In this document: positions 10,488 to 20,753 of the stretch, piece by piece
Position numbering within the stretch: position 1 is the first letter of the stretch
How the letters are laid out: the number at the start of each line of letters is the position of its first letter
Assembly (NCBI RefSeq): GCF_900699045.1
Contig: NZ_CAADHL010000001.1
Location: 496,001-560,000 of the forward strand
Length of the DNA: 64,000 bases
Direction: 5' to 3'
Source of the DNA: Candidatus Williamhamiltonella defendens
GTDB lineage: Bacteria; Pseudomonadota; Gammaproteobacteria; Enterobacterales; Enterobacteriaceae
Program-made: the position numbers and the translations under genes
The notes under the pieces: generated by a model
Seen by the model: the letters and a program-made list of their open reading frames with translations, nothing else
Database searches by the model: none
Told to the model about the DNA's origin: nothing

Positions 10488-12341
10488 GTGTTAAATTGCT
10501 ATCCGTTGTGGAAGTACTTGATGTTAATTTTTGTCATCTTGCTTTCTTTTCTATATGCATTACCTAATTTCTACGGTGAAGATCCTGCAGTTCAGATTAC
10601 AGGCGTTAGAGGGAATGCCGCAAGTGAATTAATATTAAATCAAGTAGATGATATTTTAAAAAAAAATCATCTTACCAGCCAATCCATGGAATTAAAAAAT
10701 GGCACTATTCTGGTACGTTTTAAAGATCCGAATATTCAGTTAGCCGCACGTGATATATTGATTTCAATCTTGGGCGATAGCTACGTGGTAGCTCTTAATT
10801 TAGCACCAGCAACACCAACTTGGCTGAGAGCTTTAGGCGCAGATCCAATGAAGTTGGGGCTGGATCTCCGTGGAGGCGTTCATTTTTTAATGGAAGTCGA
10901 TATGGATGCAATCATAACTAAACTGCAAATACAAAATATGGATAGCTTGCGCAAGGAACTTCAAGAAAAAAATATCACTTATACACAGATAACGAAGCAA
11001 AATAGCACCCATAATTATGGGATCGCAATTGACTTTTCTGACACTAAATCACGTGATGCAGCGGTGTCTTATCTTTCTTCCAGACACAAGCATATGCTAA
11101 TCAATGCTGATAGAGGTAACAAATTAAAAGCGTTGATGACAGTGGATCGTTTACGTGAAGTACGTGAATATGCTGTTCAACAAAACATGACTATTTTACG
11201 TAATAGAGTAAATCAAATCGGAGTCGCAGAGTCTCTAGTTCAAAGACAAGGAGATCGGATTGTAGTTGAATTACCTGGTATTCAAGATACTGCTCGGGCT
11301 AAAGAAATATTAGGCGCAACAGCCAGTCTAGAATTCCACCTAGTCAATACCAAAGTGACTCCTGAAGCTGTAGAAATCGGAAGAGTACCTGCAGATACTG
11401 AAATTAAAAAAGATAAAGATGGGCGTCTTGTTGCTTTATATAAAAAAGTGATTATGACTGGAGATCATATTACAGATGCTTTTTTTGGCATTGATGAATA
11501 TAACCACCCTCAGGTCAATATTTCTCTTGACAGTTTAGGAAGTGCCGTTATGGCCAACTTTACGAAAGATAACATTGGCAAATTGATGGCAAGTTTATAT
11601 GTAGAGTACAAAGACAGTGGTAATAAAGATATCAATGGAAGACCTATTTTGGTTAAACAGGAAGAAGTTATTAATACCGCTAATATCAGCTCACGTTTTG
11701 GAGGACGTTTTCAGATCACAGGCATTGGGACACCGTTAGAAGCTCGCCAATTGGCTTTACTCTTGCGTGCAGGTGCTTTGATTGCTCCTATTCAAATAGT
11801 AAAAGAGCGCACTATTGGCCCAACTTTAGGGGCACAAAATATTTCACAAGGCCTAGATGCCTGTTTAGCCGGTTTGGTCGCTTCTATTTTATTTATGGTA
11901 GTTTACTACCGCAAATTTGGTGTGATTGCAAGCACTGCCTTGCTTGTTAATTTAGTATTGATTGTAGGTGTGATGTCTTTACTACCTGGTGTTACACTTA
12001 CAATGCCGGGTATAGCTGGGATTGTTTTAACATTAGCCGTTTCGGTAGATGCCAACGTACTCATTAATGAAAGAATCAAAGAAGATCTGAGAAATGCACG
12101 TTCGATTCAACAAGCCATACATCAAGGTTACAAAGGCGCTTTTTCCAGTATTATTGATGCCAATATTACTACTCTGATCACGGCTGTTATTCTCTATGCT
12201 GTAGGAACGGGATCAATTAAAGGATTTGCGATTACGACAATCATTGGCGTGCTCACATCCATGTTTACGGCAATATTGGGAACTCGCGCCATCGTCAACA
12301 TGCTTTATGGTGGTAAGCGTATAGATAAATTGTCTATCTGA
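10488..12341 (+). CDS. secD: Protein translocase subunit SecD
   Basis: SecD, an inner-membrane RND-type protein, works with SecF to pull translocating polypeptides across the membrane using the proton gradient. The 617-residue product (E. coli 615) has an N-terminal membrane segment (about 10-28), a large periplasmic P1 region containing [18 protein letters not shown], and a C-terminal block of five membrane segments with [20 protein letters not shown] and NERIKEDL. The start is GTG, as in E. coli (MLN-YPLWKY), with AGGGAG at 10477-10482 five bases ahead. secF follows after a short gap, so they are co-transcribed. Confidence 0.98.
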   Translation: MLNCYPLWKYLMLIFVILLSFLYALPNFYGEDPAVQITGVRGNAASELILNQVDDILKKNHLTSQSMELKNGTILVRFKDPNIQLAARDILISILGDSYVVALNLAPATPTWLRALGADPMKLGLDLRGGVHFLMEVDMDAIITKLQIQNMDSLRKELQEKNITYTQITKQNSTHNYGIAIDFSDTKSRDAAVSYLSSRHKHMLINADRGNKLKALMTVDRLREVREYAVQQNMTILRNRVNQIGVAESLVQRQGDRIVVELPGIQDTARAKEILGATASLEFHLVNTKVTPEAVEIGRVPADTEIKKDKDGRLVALYKKVIMTGDHITDAFFGIDEYNHPQVNISLDSLGSAVMANFTKDNIGKLMASLYVEYKDSGNKDINGRPILVKQEEVINTANISSRFGGRFQITGIGTPLEARQLALLLRAGALIAPIQIVKERTIGPTLGAQNISQGLDACLAGLVASILFMVVYYRKFGVIASTALLVNLVLIVGVMSLLPGVTLTMPGIAGIVLTLAVSVDANVLINERIKEDLRNARSIQQAIHQGYKGAFSSIIDANITTLITAVILYAVGTGSIKGFAITTIIGVLTSMFTAILGTRAIVNMLYGGKRIDKLSI

Positions 12342-12365
12342 CTGATTTACATGAAGGAATATCAA

Positions 12366-13334
12366 GTGTCACAAAATTATACTGTTGAGCAACTTAATTA
12401 TGCTCGCAAAGTCTACAATTTTATGCGTTGGGACAATGTGGCCTTTGGAATTTCCTTTGTATTAATGACTGCTGCCGTTCTGATTATCTCCATCAGAGAT
12501 TTTAACTGGGGTTTAGATTTTACCGGAGGGACGGTTATCGAAATCACTATGGAACAAACTGTGCCGCTCGATCAAATACGGGATGCATTGAAAATAGCTG
12601 GCCTGGTAAAGCCTGTTGTGCAAAATTTTGGTACTACTCGAGACCTGATGATACGCATGTCGGCAAAACAAAATACTACAATACAAGAGCTCGGACAAAA
12701 GATTATTAATATTATTGATCAATTAACGAATCAAAAAACGACCCTAAAACGAGTAGAATGTATCGGCCCCAGTGTAGGATCAGAATTGGCGCAAACAGGA
12801 AGTATGGCATTATTGGTCGCTTTATTATCTATTCTCATTTATGTGGGCCTGCGTTTTGAGTGGCGTCTTGCATTAGGAACCGTACTTGCTTTAGGTCATG
12901 ATGTAATCATTACGTTAGGTATATTATCTTTGTTTAAAATCGAAATTGATTTAACCATTCTTGCATCATTGATGTCTGTGATCGGCTATTCCTTAAATGA
13001 TAGCATTGTAGTTTCTGATCGAATTCGAGAAAATTTTCGTCAAATTCGTCGAGGAACATCCTATGAAATTATCAATGTTTCCCTTACACAAACATTAAGC
13101 CGTACCATTATGACCTCAGCCATCACCTTGATAGTGGTATTCATGTTGTATCTGTTTGGGGGTGCCATGTTACACGGATTTTCTCTTACTATGCTGATAG
13201 GCATCTCTATTGGAACTCTTTCTTCTATTTATGTCGCATCAGCCTTAGCTCTCAGGCTGGGGATGAAACGAGAACATCTGATCCAGAAAAAAGTAAAAAA
13301 AGAAGGCGAGGATCAGCATTCTTTGTTACCCTGA
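12366..13334 (+). CDS. secF: Protein translocase subunit SecF
   Basis: Partner of SecD in the SecDF export complex of the inner membrane. The product of about 322 residues shows [13 protein letters not shown] after the first membrane segment, [21 protein letters not shown], and [20 protein letters not shown] in the C-terminal membrane bundle. An ATG at 12351 is in frame, but GTG at 12366 is preferred: it has AAGGA seven bases ahead and gives an N-terminus ([10 protein letters not shown]) matching E. coli SecF (AQEYTVEQLN). The last 22 bases overlap the 3' end of trhO on the opposite strand. Confidence 0.96.
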   Translation: MSQNYTVEQLNYARKVYNFMRWDNVAFGISFVLMTAAVLIISIRDFNWGLDFTGGTVIEITMEQTVPLDQIRDALKIAGLVKPVVQNFGTTRDLMIRMSAKQNTTIQELGQKIINIIDQLTNQKTTLKRVECIGPSVGSELAQTGSMALLVALLSILIYVGLRFEWRLALGTVLALGHDVIITLGILSLFKIEIDLTILASLMSVIGYSLNDSIVVSDRIRENFRQIRRGTSYEIINVSLTQTLSRTIMTSAITLIVVFMLYLFGGAMLHGFSLTMLIGISIGTLSSIYVASALALRLGMKREHLIQKKVKKEGEDQHSLLP

Positions 13335-14380
13335 TGTATTATTGACTTATTCATAATAGTTTCTAAAACATCTTTTGATTTATTAAATATTTTTATATGA
13401 TTACCCCGAGCAGAACGACGCAAACGCTGTTCTTCTGGCAAGAACTCTAATTTTTCTTGGCAGCTTGTACTGCAACAACCCGAAAATTTTTCACTGCAAA
13501 TAGCACACTGAATAAATAACAAGTGGCAAACCGAATTGTGACAATTCACATGTGTATCGCAAAACTGCTCGCATTGATGACAGTGAGAAATAACCTCTTC
13601 AGAAACACGTTCTCCCATTCTTTCATCAAAGACAAAATTTTTACCGACAAAATGTAAAGGTAAGTCTTTTTTTTTTGCTATTCGAACGTATTCGATGATT
13701 CCGCCCTCAATGTGATACACATTTTTAAAACCATGATGTAATAAATAAGCACTGGCTTTTTCGCAACGAATTCCGCCCGTACAATAAAGTACTATTTTTT
13801 TTTCCTTATCCTCTTTTAGCATATCAACTGCCATGGGGAGCTGTTCCCTAAAGGTGTCAGAAGGCACTTTGATAGCATTTTTAAAATGGCCTACTTCATA
13901 TTCATAATGATTTCTCATATCCACAAAAATGGCATCTGGATCTTTTATCATTTCATTGACTTCGTGTGCCTTGAGGTACTGACCTGTATGAGCAGGATTA
14001 AACGTCTCATCTTCTATGCCGTCGGCAACAATACGTTGTCGGACTTTCATTCGTAATACCCAAAAAGACATTCCGTTATCTTCTAAAGCGGTGTTGAGGC
14101 GTATTTGCTCTAATGCAGGATGCGCATTAAAAAGGGATACCTTAAAATCATCATAATGATCAATAGGTACACTAATTTGAGCATTGATACCTTCTTTAGC
14201 AATATAAACGCGACCAAAAACACTGAGTTGGTTCCATTGACTATACAGTTTATCACGGAACATATTGGGATTATCCAAAGCAAAATATTTATAAAAAGAA
14301 AGGGTTTGACGTTCTTGGGTTTCAGCCAGCATTTTTTCTTTCAGTTTTTGATTGGAAATTCGATTGTGTAATACGGGCAC
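13313..14380 (-). CDS. trhO: tRNA uridine(34) hydroxylase TrhO
   Basis: TrhO (formerly YceA) hydroxylates C5 of uridine 34 in a subset of tRNAs, using oxygen, toward cmo5U/mcmo5U. The 355-residue product (E. coli 350) has an N-terminal alpha/beta domain, a central rhodanese domain with [15 protein letters not shown] and the catalytic loop [12 protein letters not shown] (Cys200, Cys206), and a C-terminal cysteine-rich segment with [12 protein letters not shown] and CCSTSCQ that may bind metal. The ATG at 14380 gives MPVLHNRIS, the conserved N-terminus. It converges on secF with a 22-base overlap and no terminator between. Confidence 0.96.
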   Translation of the reverse strand: MPVLHNRISNQKLKEKMLAETQERQTLSFYKYFALDNPNMFRDKLYSQWNQLSVFGRVYIAKEGINAQISVPIDHYDDFKVSLFNAHPALEQIRLNTALEDNGMSFWVLRMKVRQRIVADGIEDETFNPAHTGQYLKAHEVNEMIKDPDAIFVDMRNHYEYEVGHFKNAIKVPSDTFREQLPMAVDMLKEDKEKKIVLYCTGGIRCEKASAYLLHHGFKNVYHIEGGIIEYVRIAKKKDLPLHFVGKNFVFDERMGERVSEEVISHCHQCEQFCDTHVNCHNSVCHLLFIQCAICSEKFSGCCSTSCQEKLEFLPEEQRLRRSARGNHIKIFNKSKDVLETIMNKSIIHQGNKEC

Positions 14381-14478
14381 GCTGTAATTTTTCCTTTATG
14401 TAGTAAGAGAGTGCAATCTATTGAAAATAGATAAAATGAGTAAGATTATCTAATAATCTGGAAAGAGGATCAAGTGAT

Positions 14479-16348
14479 TTATTTTCGCTTTCCTCTTTTA
14501 TTTTTAATAAGTATCAAAATAGCGCGATTTATCTCTTCTATATTTTTAAGAATAGTTTTCAATGAAGGATAGCCCGCTGACAAGGGATATGCAAAAGAGG
14601 ATCAAGGAAATTTAGTCAAATCCATTTTTTGTTCAAAAAACATTCCAAACTTGATTACGATTGATGATATATTCATCACGATCTACGACATAAACAGGCA
14701 TAGAAATACTATTCAATAAGGTTTCGAGAAGGGTGAGTTGTTCTTGTAATTTCAGTGAAATGGTGTGTCGTCTCAAAATTTCTCGCTGTAAATAATACAT
14801 CCACATCAGTGAGGTAAGAACTAACACACTAAATAGCCCCGCTAACAAATAAAATTCAGTGCTATACAAGTTCTAGCTATATAGCTTTATCAGGAGCGTC
14901 TTAGCAATTTGTTTACAAATAAGTGAAATATCTCTCTAACTGATATAGATCAAAGCCTCATGCAGAATACTATTAAGTTCCGTATTATCAGGGTTAACAC
15001 CAAAAGAAATCACAGACAATAATTCGCTTACACACTTCGTTATTTTTAATTTACCGCGCACATAATAGTCCATCATATAATTTGCGCCTATTAAATTATA
15101 TAAAACACCATCCACTTTATTTTTTTTAAGCCTTTCTAAGGCTAAGGTGGTATTTTCTATTGGAATTAACATAATTTTTAGTTAATTTACTCTTAACCAT
15201 TCAATAACATATATGCCAGATGTCACCGCCACTTTGATAGTGTTTAATAAAAAATTTTCGCTGATTAGAGTATCTCTAGTGATTAACATAGTTAGCGAAG
15301 ACAAATAAGGTCGGGTCAGCAGAATTTTTTATTGCGTGAATGACTATAACTAATAACAGAAATGATATTCCCTTTCCCTTTTGTAACAAATTTATTATTT
15401 CAGTGTCAAAATTAACCTTTGCTAGTAAAAATCCCCCCGTTCGTAAAAATAAATTAATTCCACAATATCGGCGGAAATACCGTGAAATTTTGATGATTCA
15501 TCAAAAAAAGTAAATAGACTATATAGGATAGGGGATTCACTAATACTTTCTACTGTCTATATTGACTCCATCTATTCTTTTTCTGTCAATAATAAAGAGA
15601 ATTGACGATATCTGTTATCAAATCTTGGCTCCACTGACAAAAAATACTCTGACATTGCATTGTAAAAATGGATTGCAAAACCGTATTAACCCCTTTCAAT
15701 AAAAAATTAACGGAAGCTAGATTACCAAGAAAATAATCGTTATCACCAAAAGCAACAGAAGAAGTAGCGTCATAAACGGATGTATAACGTGAAATGCTGG
15801 CGTTGGAAAATTGATTTTAAGCCAATTTTGATCTACATAATTTTGTGATAACGCTAAACATATGGAAGTTTTATTTTTCTATAGGTTAGGATCGGTCATT
15901 TTTCGAGATACCAACGCCAGATGCTTCGGTATAAAATCTGCACTGTGACTGAAATGTTCATTTTTATCCAATTCACCTGCATCACTAATCACCATATCTA
16001 ATGAACTTTCAGACAGTGCATCTCACGCTTCCTGACGGCTTGGGTAGAGTAGAATTTTAGGCTTTAATAAAGATAATGTATGATTAAAAACATATAATCT
16101 GCTGAAATACCTTCAAATTTTTTACATTCAAACATAATACTAAAGGGGGGATTTTGCGGGAGATAAATGGCGACTCGTATTTCTTTTTTATTTTTGCGAT
16201 TTTCTTGAATATCATCGTCTAATTGTAATTGAAGAACAGGCATTTTTTGACAGCTAATAGTATTTGCTTCTATAGGAATAATGGCGAATGCACTATTAGA
16301 AGAAACAAAAAATAATATCAAAGAAATTAATATAATAAACTTTTTCAT
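14479..16348 (-). pseudogene. Decayed EvgS/BvgS-type hybrid sensor kinase, N-terminal half only
   Basis: Remnant of an unorthodox two-component sensor. On the minus strand a signal peptide starts at 16348 (MKKFIILISLILFF...SAFA) and is followed by a first Venus-flytrap periplasmic domain (EIRVAIYLPQNPPFSI, then EGISADY and QEAWDALSESSLDMVISDAG in other frames). The second flytrap domain shows VDGVLYNLIGANYMMDYYVRG (15172-14936), matching E. coli EvgS at LDALVATQLNSRYMIDHYY. A membrane segment then leads into a PAS-like start, LLETLLNSISMPVYVVDRDE (14869-14633). The homology fades at about 14480. Histidine kinase, receiver and Hpt domains are absent and trhO begins just beyond, so a large 3' deletion probably occurred. 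No regulator partner is seen. Confidence 0.8.
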
Positions 16349-16541
16349 AAAAAGATAATATCTATTAAAATAAATAATTTATATTTCTTAAGAATAGACT
16401 TAATTTCAAAATTTAGCTCTATTGTTTTATCTCCCTCATCGAGGCTATATTAATGTGTTTGTTATCGGGTGAGAAGCCTCTTCTTTAAACAAAGAAATAG
16501 AAGATGTAAAATATTCATTTAGCCATTTTATGGAGACAAGC

Positions 16542-17300
16542 ATGCAATCACTGTTTAAAATTCTTTTATTTACCACTACTACAGCATTGACCTTTAATAT
16601 AACACAGGCCTTCGCAACTGAGATTTCCAAAGCACCAGTGGTGAATCATAAAAATCAAGATGCTTATGCATTGGGTGCTTCTTTTGGCCGATACTTGAAG
16701 GAACAAGAAAAATTAGGGATTAATCTGGATAAAAAGGAGTTAATGCAAGGTCTAGAAGACGTATTCTCTAATACAAATAAATTAACGACTGCAGAAACAG
16801 AAAAAATTTTAACCCTCTTTCAAGAAAAAGTAAAAACAGCGATCGAGGCAAAAATAGAAAAAGATTTTGAAAAAAATGTATCAAAGGGCGGTGAATATAG
16901 TGAGCAATTCTCTAAAGAAACAGGCACAAAAAAAACACAGAGCGGTCTTTTATACAAAATTGAGAAGATAGGTAATGGTAAAGCGCCTAAAAATACTGAT
17001 ACTGTCGTTGTTCATTACATAGGATCTTTGATAGATGGCACTGAGTTTGATAATTCTATAAAGCGTAGGGAGCCTCTTGCTATTCCTTTAAATAATCTTA
17101 TCGTGGGTTGGAAAGAAGGTCTGCAGAAAATCGGCAAGGGGGGGAAAATTAAATTAGTGATACCTCAACAGCTTGCTTATGGTAAACATCCAATTTCTAC
17201 CATTCCTGCAGGTTCTACTTTGGTCTTTGATGTTGAATTACTTGATATCAAACCAGCTTCTGAAACTAAAGTAGACCCATCTGAAGGCACAAAGCAATAA
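16542..17300 (+). CDS. fkpA: FKBP-type peptidyl-prolyl isomerase FkpA
   Basis: Periplasmic dimeric chaperone and prolyl isomerase that helps envelope proteins fold. The 252-residue product has a signal peptide (MQSLFKILL...TQAFA, cleavage near residue 25), an N-terminal helical dimerisation domain with DAYALGASFGRYL and LGINLDKKELMQGL, and a C-terminal FKBP domain with VVHYIGSLIDGTEFDNS, GWKEGLQKIGKGGKIKLVIP and AYG. The start at 16542 is chosen over the in-frame ATG at 16530 because GGAG lies six bases before it and the N-terminus then matches E. coli FkpA (MKSLFK). tusDCB follow 57 bases downstream. Confidence 0.96.
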   Translation: MQSLFKILLFTTTTALTFNITQAFATEISKAPVVNHKNQDAYALGASFGRYLKEQEKLGINLDKKELMQGLEDVFSNTNKLTTAETEKILTLFQEKVKTAIEAKIEKDFEKNVSKGGEYSEQFSKETGTKKTQSGLLYKIEKIGNGKAPKNTDTVVVHYIGSLIDGTEFDNSIKRREPLAIPLNNLIVGWKEGLQKIGKGGKIKLVIPQQLAYGKHPISTIPAGSTLVFDVELLDIKPASETKVDPSEGTKQ

Positions 17301-17323
17301 ATTAGATAAAATAGGCGGCTCAA

Positions 17324-17350
17324 AAACTGACTGTGATAAACAGTTAGTTT
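17324..17350 (+). terminator. Hairpin between fkpA and tusD
   Basis: AAACTGACTG (17324-17333) pairs with CAGTTAGTTT (17341-17350) with one G-T wobble, giving a 10-bp stem and a seven-base loop. The run after it is AAAA, so it is a poor intrinsic terminator and may only attenuate or separate fkpA from tusDCB. Confidence 0.45.
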
Positions 17351-17357
17351 AAAATCA

Positions 17358-17756
17358 ATGAAAAAATTAAGCTATTGTTTACTGGTAACAGGCCCTCCAT
17401 ATGGTACAGAACAAGCAAGTAGTGCATATCAATTTGCAAAAGCGTTATTAGATACAAAACATAGATTAATCAGTATATTCTTTTACCAAGACGGTGTCTT
17501 TAACGCAAATCGGTTTGTAGCACCTGCTAGTGACGAGTTTAATTTAGTGCTAGCGTGGCATCAACTAGCACTGGATCATCATATTATGCTTAACGTTTGT
17601 ATTTCAGCCGCATCACGTCGAGGTGTCGGGTGTCTGCAACAAGAACAAATTCAATCGTATTCATCCTCTTACAATTTACAAAATGGGTTTACTCTAAGCG
17701 GTTTAACAGCTTTTGTAGAAGATATGTTAACCTGTGATAGAGTGATCCAATTTTAA
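17358..17756 (+). CDS. tusD: Sulfur-carrier subunit TusD
   Basis: TusD is part of the cytosolic TusBCD complex that accepts persulphide sulfur from TusA and hands it to TusE-MnmA for 2-thiolation of uridine 34 in tRNA Lys, Glu and Gln. The 132-residue DsrE-family product (E. coli 128) shows [18 protein letters not shown] at the N-terminus, [11 protein letters not shown], the active Cys81 in [12 protein letters not shown], and the C-terminal NGFTLSGL and CDRVIQF. It is the first gene of a tight tusD-tusC-tusB cluster, as in E. coli, where rpsL follows; rpsL is not here. Confidence 0.96.
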   Translation: MKKLSYCLLVTGPPYGTEQASSAYQFAKALLDTKHRLISIFFYQDGVFNANRFVAPASDEFNLVLAWHQLALDHHIMLNVCISAASRRGVGCLQQEQIQSYSSSYNLQNGFTLSGLTAFVEDMLTCDRVIQF

Positions 17757-17769
17757 ATTTAAAGAAAAC

Positions 17770-18141
17770 ATGAAATCTATTGCTTTTATTTTTACTCAAG
17801 CTCCGCATGGGTCATCAAATGGTAGAGAAGGGCTTGATGCTCTTCTCGCCACTTCTGGATTAATTCAAAATCCAGAAAATACCATAGGAGTATTCTTTAT
17901 TTCAGATGGTGTTTTACAACTTTTACCCCATCAGAGACCAGAAATGATTTTAGCAAGAAATTATATTGATACCTTTGGTGTTTTAACACTGTATGATGTC
18001 AAAAAATGCTATATCTGTTTGCGCTCACTAAAAGAGCGAGGATTAAAAGAATTTAGACATTGGGTTCTCGATGTAGAGGTTTTATCTACTGCTTGTTTGC
18101 GTAAAAAATTAGCGAATTATGATATTTGTTTAACATTTTAA
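17770..18141 (+). CDS. tusC: tRNA 2-thiouridine synthesis protein TusC
   Basis: DsrF-like structural subunit of the TusBCD sulfur-relay complex. The 123-residue product matches E. coli TusC (119) at [33 protein letters not shown] and the C-terminal ELANYDI-type end ([11 protein letters not shown]). It is 13 bases behind tusD and four bases before tusB. All three subunits are intact, so the relay seems functional at this locus. Confidence 0.95.
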   Translation: MKSIAFIFTQAPHGSSNGREGLDALLATSGLIQNPENTIGVFFISDGVLQLLPHQRPEMILARNYIDTFGVLTLYDVKKCYICLRSLKERGLKEFRHWVLDVEVLSTACLRKKLANYDICLTF

Positions 18142-18145
18142 TGGT

Positions 18146-18436
18146 ATGAAAATCGTGTTATATACTATAAGCCGTTCGCCTTATAGAGCTGATTGCTTCG
18201 CCTTTTCTCGTTTTCTTTCAAAGGAGGATGATCTGCTTTTTATGCAGGATGGGGTAATTGCTTTGTTAAATAAAAGTTATTTTTTAAAATGTCATGAATT
18301 AACAAATGTATTTATTTTAGAAGAAGATCTGATGGCTCGTGGATTACAATTTTTCATGCCAAAAGAGGCCAAGAGAATTAATTATCAAGATTTTGTTCAG
18401 CTTACGATCAAGCATAAACAACATATTGCTTGGTAA
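18146..18436 (+). CDS. tusB: tRNA 2-thiouridine synthesis protein TusB
   Basis: DsrH-like subunit of TusBCD. The 96-residue product (E. coli 95) carries LYTISRSPY, LLFMQDGVIALLN, EEDLMARGL and the typical C-terminus YQDFVQLTIKHKQHIAW. It is the last gene of the tus cluster. Downstream about 215 bases (18437-18651) show no gene before the aroH remnant begins. Confidence 0.94.
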   Translation: MKIVLYTISRSPYRADCFAFSRFLSKEDDLLFMQDGVIALLNKSYFLKCHELTNVFILEEDLMARGLQFFMPKEAKRINYQDFVQLTIKHKQHIAW

Positions 18437-18651
18437 ACTCGAGAAAAATCACATCTTATTTAATAATTCAATTTTGACAGTAATTGTGCTTATCTCTCGT
18501 GTCGATTATCAAGAAATACGTTCAATAACAGCAAACGTACAGTTAGCTCGAAAACCGTGATTGATATCCGTGGCTTCAAGACCGAGGGTTGACTGCACAC
18601 AGAATAATAATCATAGAATACTGAGAATAAAAATTCTTAGAGAATCATCAT

Positions 18652-19665
18652 CTGTCAACAGACAGACTAAGAAACGGCCTATTAACAGCCGTATTTCACA
18701 GAAAGAGTTAAAAAAAACTACCTATTTCAGATGCAATAGCAAGCTAAGTGATCGGCGGTCGGAGACGTATAGAAAGAATGCTTGAAGGTAGAGATCCAGG
18801 TTTATTTGTCATTATAGGCCCCTGATCTATTCACTATTCTAATGCTGTTATTGAATACGCGATACGAATGAAGAGATTAAGCGAGCAGTATTAAAATCAA
18901 TTAGAAATAGTCATTCGGACCTATTTTAAAAAGCCTCGTACTACAAAGGTCGGCAAGGTATGATTTCTGATTCATTGCTATATAGCTCCTATCAGGTGCA
19001 TCTTAGTGTTGAAATATCCAGCAAAGTGCTTTTAGATGTTAACCGTTTGGATTTACCTATCTCCACTGCATTCTTAGATATTATCATGGGGCAGTATCTT
19101 ACTGACTTGATTAGTGAGAGAGCTATAAGAGCGAGCACGTACGACTGAAAGTCAGATCCATCGCCAGATAGCTTCTGCTCTATCTTGCCCTATCGGTTTT
19201 TAAAATGGCACGGATGGCAATATTTCTATTGCTATTGACGATGTTTGTGTGTCCAGTGCAGGCCATATTTTTTCTCCCCTCATAAAAAGAGGAGATTGAC
19301 CATTTATCAAACTTTAGGTAATCCTTATGGCTATGTCCTAATCGGAGTGGGTAAAAAACCCAATTACAGAGCAAAAGATATTGCTCTAGCATGTCATAAG
19401 TTACGTGACTTTGATTTTAGCAGAGTATGTTGTGATCGATCCTAGCCATGGGAATTGTCAAAAAAGGTATCGCCATCAGTGCAGCATTTCTCACAGGATA
19501 GCCGAGTTAATTCGTTCTGCTTCTAAAGCAATCTTAGGGGTTATCATAGAAAGCTTTCGGATAGCAGGTTTTAACAAATCGTTCCTGAAAGAGCATTGAT
19601 CTACAGGCAATCTATCACAGATTCTTGTTTAAGCTAGCCAGATAGTGAAGATCTTTCATACAAAT
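18652..19665 (+). pseudogene. aroH: Decayed DAHP synthase, AroH type
   Basis: 3-Deoxy-7-phosphoheptulonate synthase starts the shikimate pathway. Blocks in three frames align in order with E. coli AroH: GGRRRIERMLEGRDPGLFVIIGP then stop then SIHYSNAVIEYA (18750-18860), NQLEIVIRTYFKKPRTT (about 18900), RARTTESQIHRQIASALSCPIGF (19130-19200), SPHKKRRLTIYQTLGNPYGYV, GVGKKPNYRAKDIALACHKL, DPSHGNCQKRYRHQC, AILGVIIESF and YRQSITDSCLS. SALSCPIGF and the GNPYG-type stretch fit the tryptophan-sensitive AroH better than AroF or AroG. The expected ATG is replaced (GTC at 18652), and several stops and frameshifts are present. Confidence 0.9.
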
Positions 19666-19816
19666 GATCGGAGGCAGTAAAGGCGCGTTTTTAATTTATT
19701 TTTATGAAGCTTCAAAAAAGCATTTATTGCTTAACGCTCTCTGGAATTTGATAGTAAAAATATTAGCATCGGCGATTTTAAAGACACTTTTTTTGATCAT
19801 AGGAGATTTTGTCTGC

Positions 19817-20294
19817 ATGCCAACTTCATTCAATAGATATCATATATTGCTATTAAATGGCCAAAATCTCAATTTGTTGGGATTAAGCGAACCAAAACAA
19901 TATGGAAGCTTCTGTTTAAATAAAATGATCAAGCTACTATCAGCAAAAACTAAAACAATCGGGTGGCAATTATCTGATTTACAATCAAATGCAGAGCATG
20001 TGGTAATAGAAAAAATTCATACGTATCAATATAAAGTTGATTTTATTCTCATTAACCCTGCAGCATTCACACATACAAGTATGGCCTTGCGCGATGCCTT
20101 GCTCGCTGTCAAAATTCCGTTTATTAAGATTCATCTGTCTAATGTGTAGCCCATGAGCATTTTCACCATCATTCTTATTTTCAGATATTACGGTTGATGT
20201 CATTTATGGTCTAGTCGTAGACGGTTATTATGGTGCGTTACAGGCCGTAGTGAATCATTTATCTACATCTTTTGCGTCCATCAACAGAGTATAA
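19817..20294 (+). pseudogene. aroQ: Decayed type II 3-dehydroquinate dehydratase
   Basis: AroQ dehydrates 3-dehydroquinate in the shikimate pathway. From ATG 19817, the frame reads [23 protein letters not shown], then [14 protein letters not shown] and [36 protein letters not shown], and stops at 20149. Family continuation is then seen in a second frame (HEHFHHHSY) and a third ([27 protein letters not shown]), ending at 20294. Two frameshifts thus separate the C-terminal quarter. In addition the catalytic arginine of the family motif (xREPxxYG) is Ser here. A 5' extension of the open frame to 19664 is not homologous. The order aroQ-accB-accC is that of Yersinia and Serratia. Confidence 0.85.
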
Positions 20295-20304
20295 AATAAT
20301 ATTT

Positions 20305-20742
20305 ATGGATATTCGAAAAATTAAAAAATTGATTGAATTGGTTGAAGAACACGACATTTCGGAGTTAGCCATTTCTCAGGGCGAAGAGTCAATACGTATT
20401 AATCGGTCATTAGCGACTTCTAAAGTAGCAATGCTACCCGCGCAGTATTCCACAAATTCTAGTGTCATTTCTGAACCAGAGACGAAAGAAACTGCTGTCT
20501 CTCTTGAAGGTCATATGATTCGTTCCCCTATGGTCGGCACTTTTTATCGGACCCCCAGCCCAGATGCCAGCCCCTTCGTTGAAGTCGGCCAAATAGTTTC
20601 AATCGGCGATACCCTTTGTATAGTAGAAGCTATGAAAATGATGAATCAAATTCAGGCGGATCAATCGGGAGTCATTAAAGCCATTTTAATAGAAAATGCG
20701 CATCCTGTTCAATTTGACCAACCTCTTTTCATTATGGAATAA
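20305..20742 (+). CDS. accB: Biotin carboxyl carrier protein of acetyl-CoA carboxylase
   Basis: AccB carries biotin between the carboxylase and transferase halves of acetyl-CoA carboxylase, producing malonyl-CoA. The 145-residue product has the conserved N-terminus [21 protein letters not shown], a shortened Pro/Ala linker, and a C-terminal biotinyl domain with [16 protein letters not shown] and the biotin-accepting Lys111 in EAMKMMNQ. An upstream in-frame start at 20272 is rejected because homology begins at 20305. No strong ribosome binding site is visible. accC follows 11 bases later, so they form an operon. Confidence 0.96.
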   Translation: MDIRKIKKLIELVEEHDISELAISQGEESIRINRSLATSKVAMLPAQYSTNSSVISEPETKETAVSLEGHMIRSPMVGTFYRTPSPDASPFVEVGQIVSIGDTLCIVEAMKMMNQIQADQSGVIKAILIENAHPVQFDQPLFIME

Positions 20743-20753
20743 CAAGACCCTTT

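Noticed and set aside
18561-18785. 74-codon frame after tusB
   Set aside because: Its second half is a wrong-frame reading of the aroH remnant and its first half has no start signal or similarity.
19664-19816. 5' extension of the aroQ open frame (about 51 extra codons)
   Set aside because: AroQ homology begins at 19817, and the extension lies at the 3' limit of the aroH remnant with no family resemblance.
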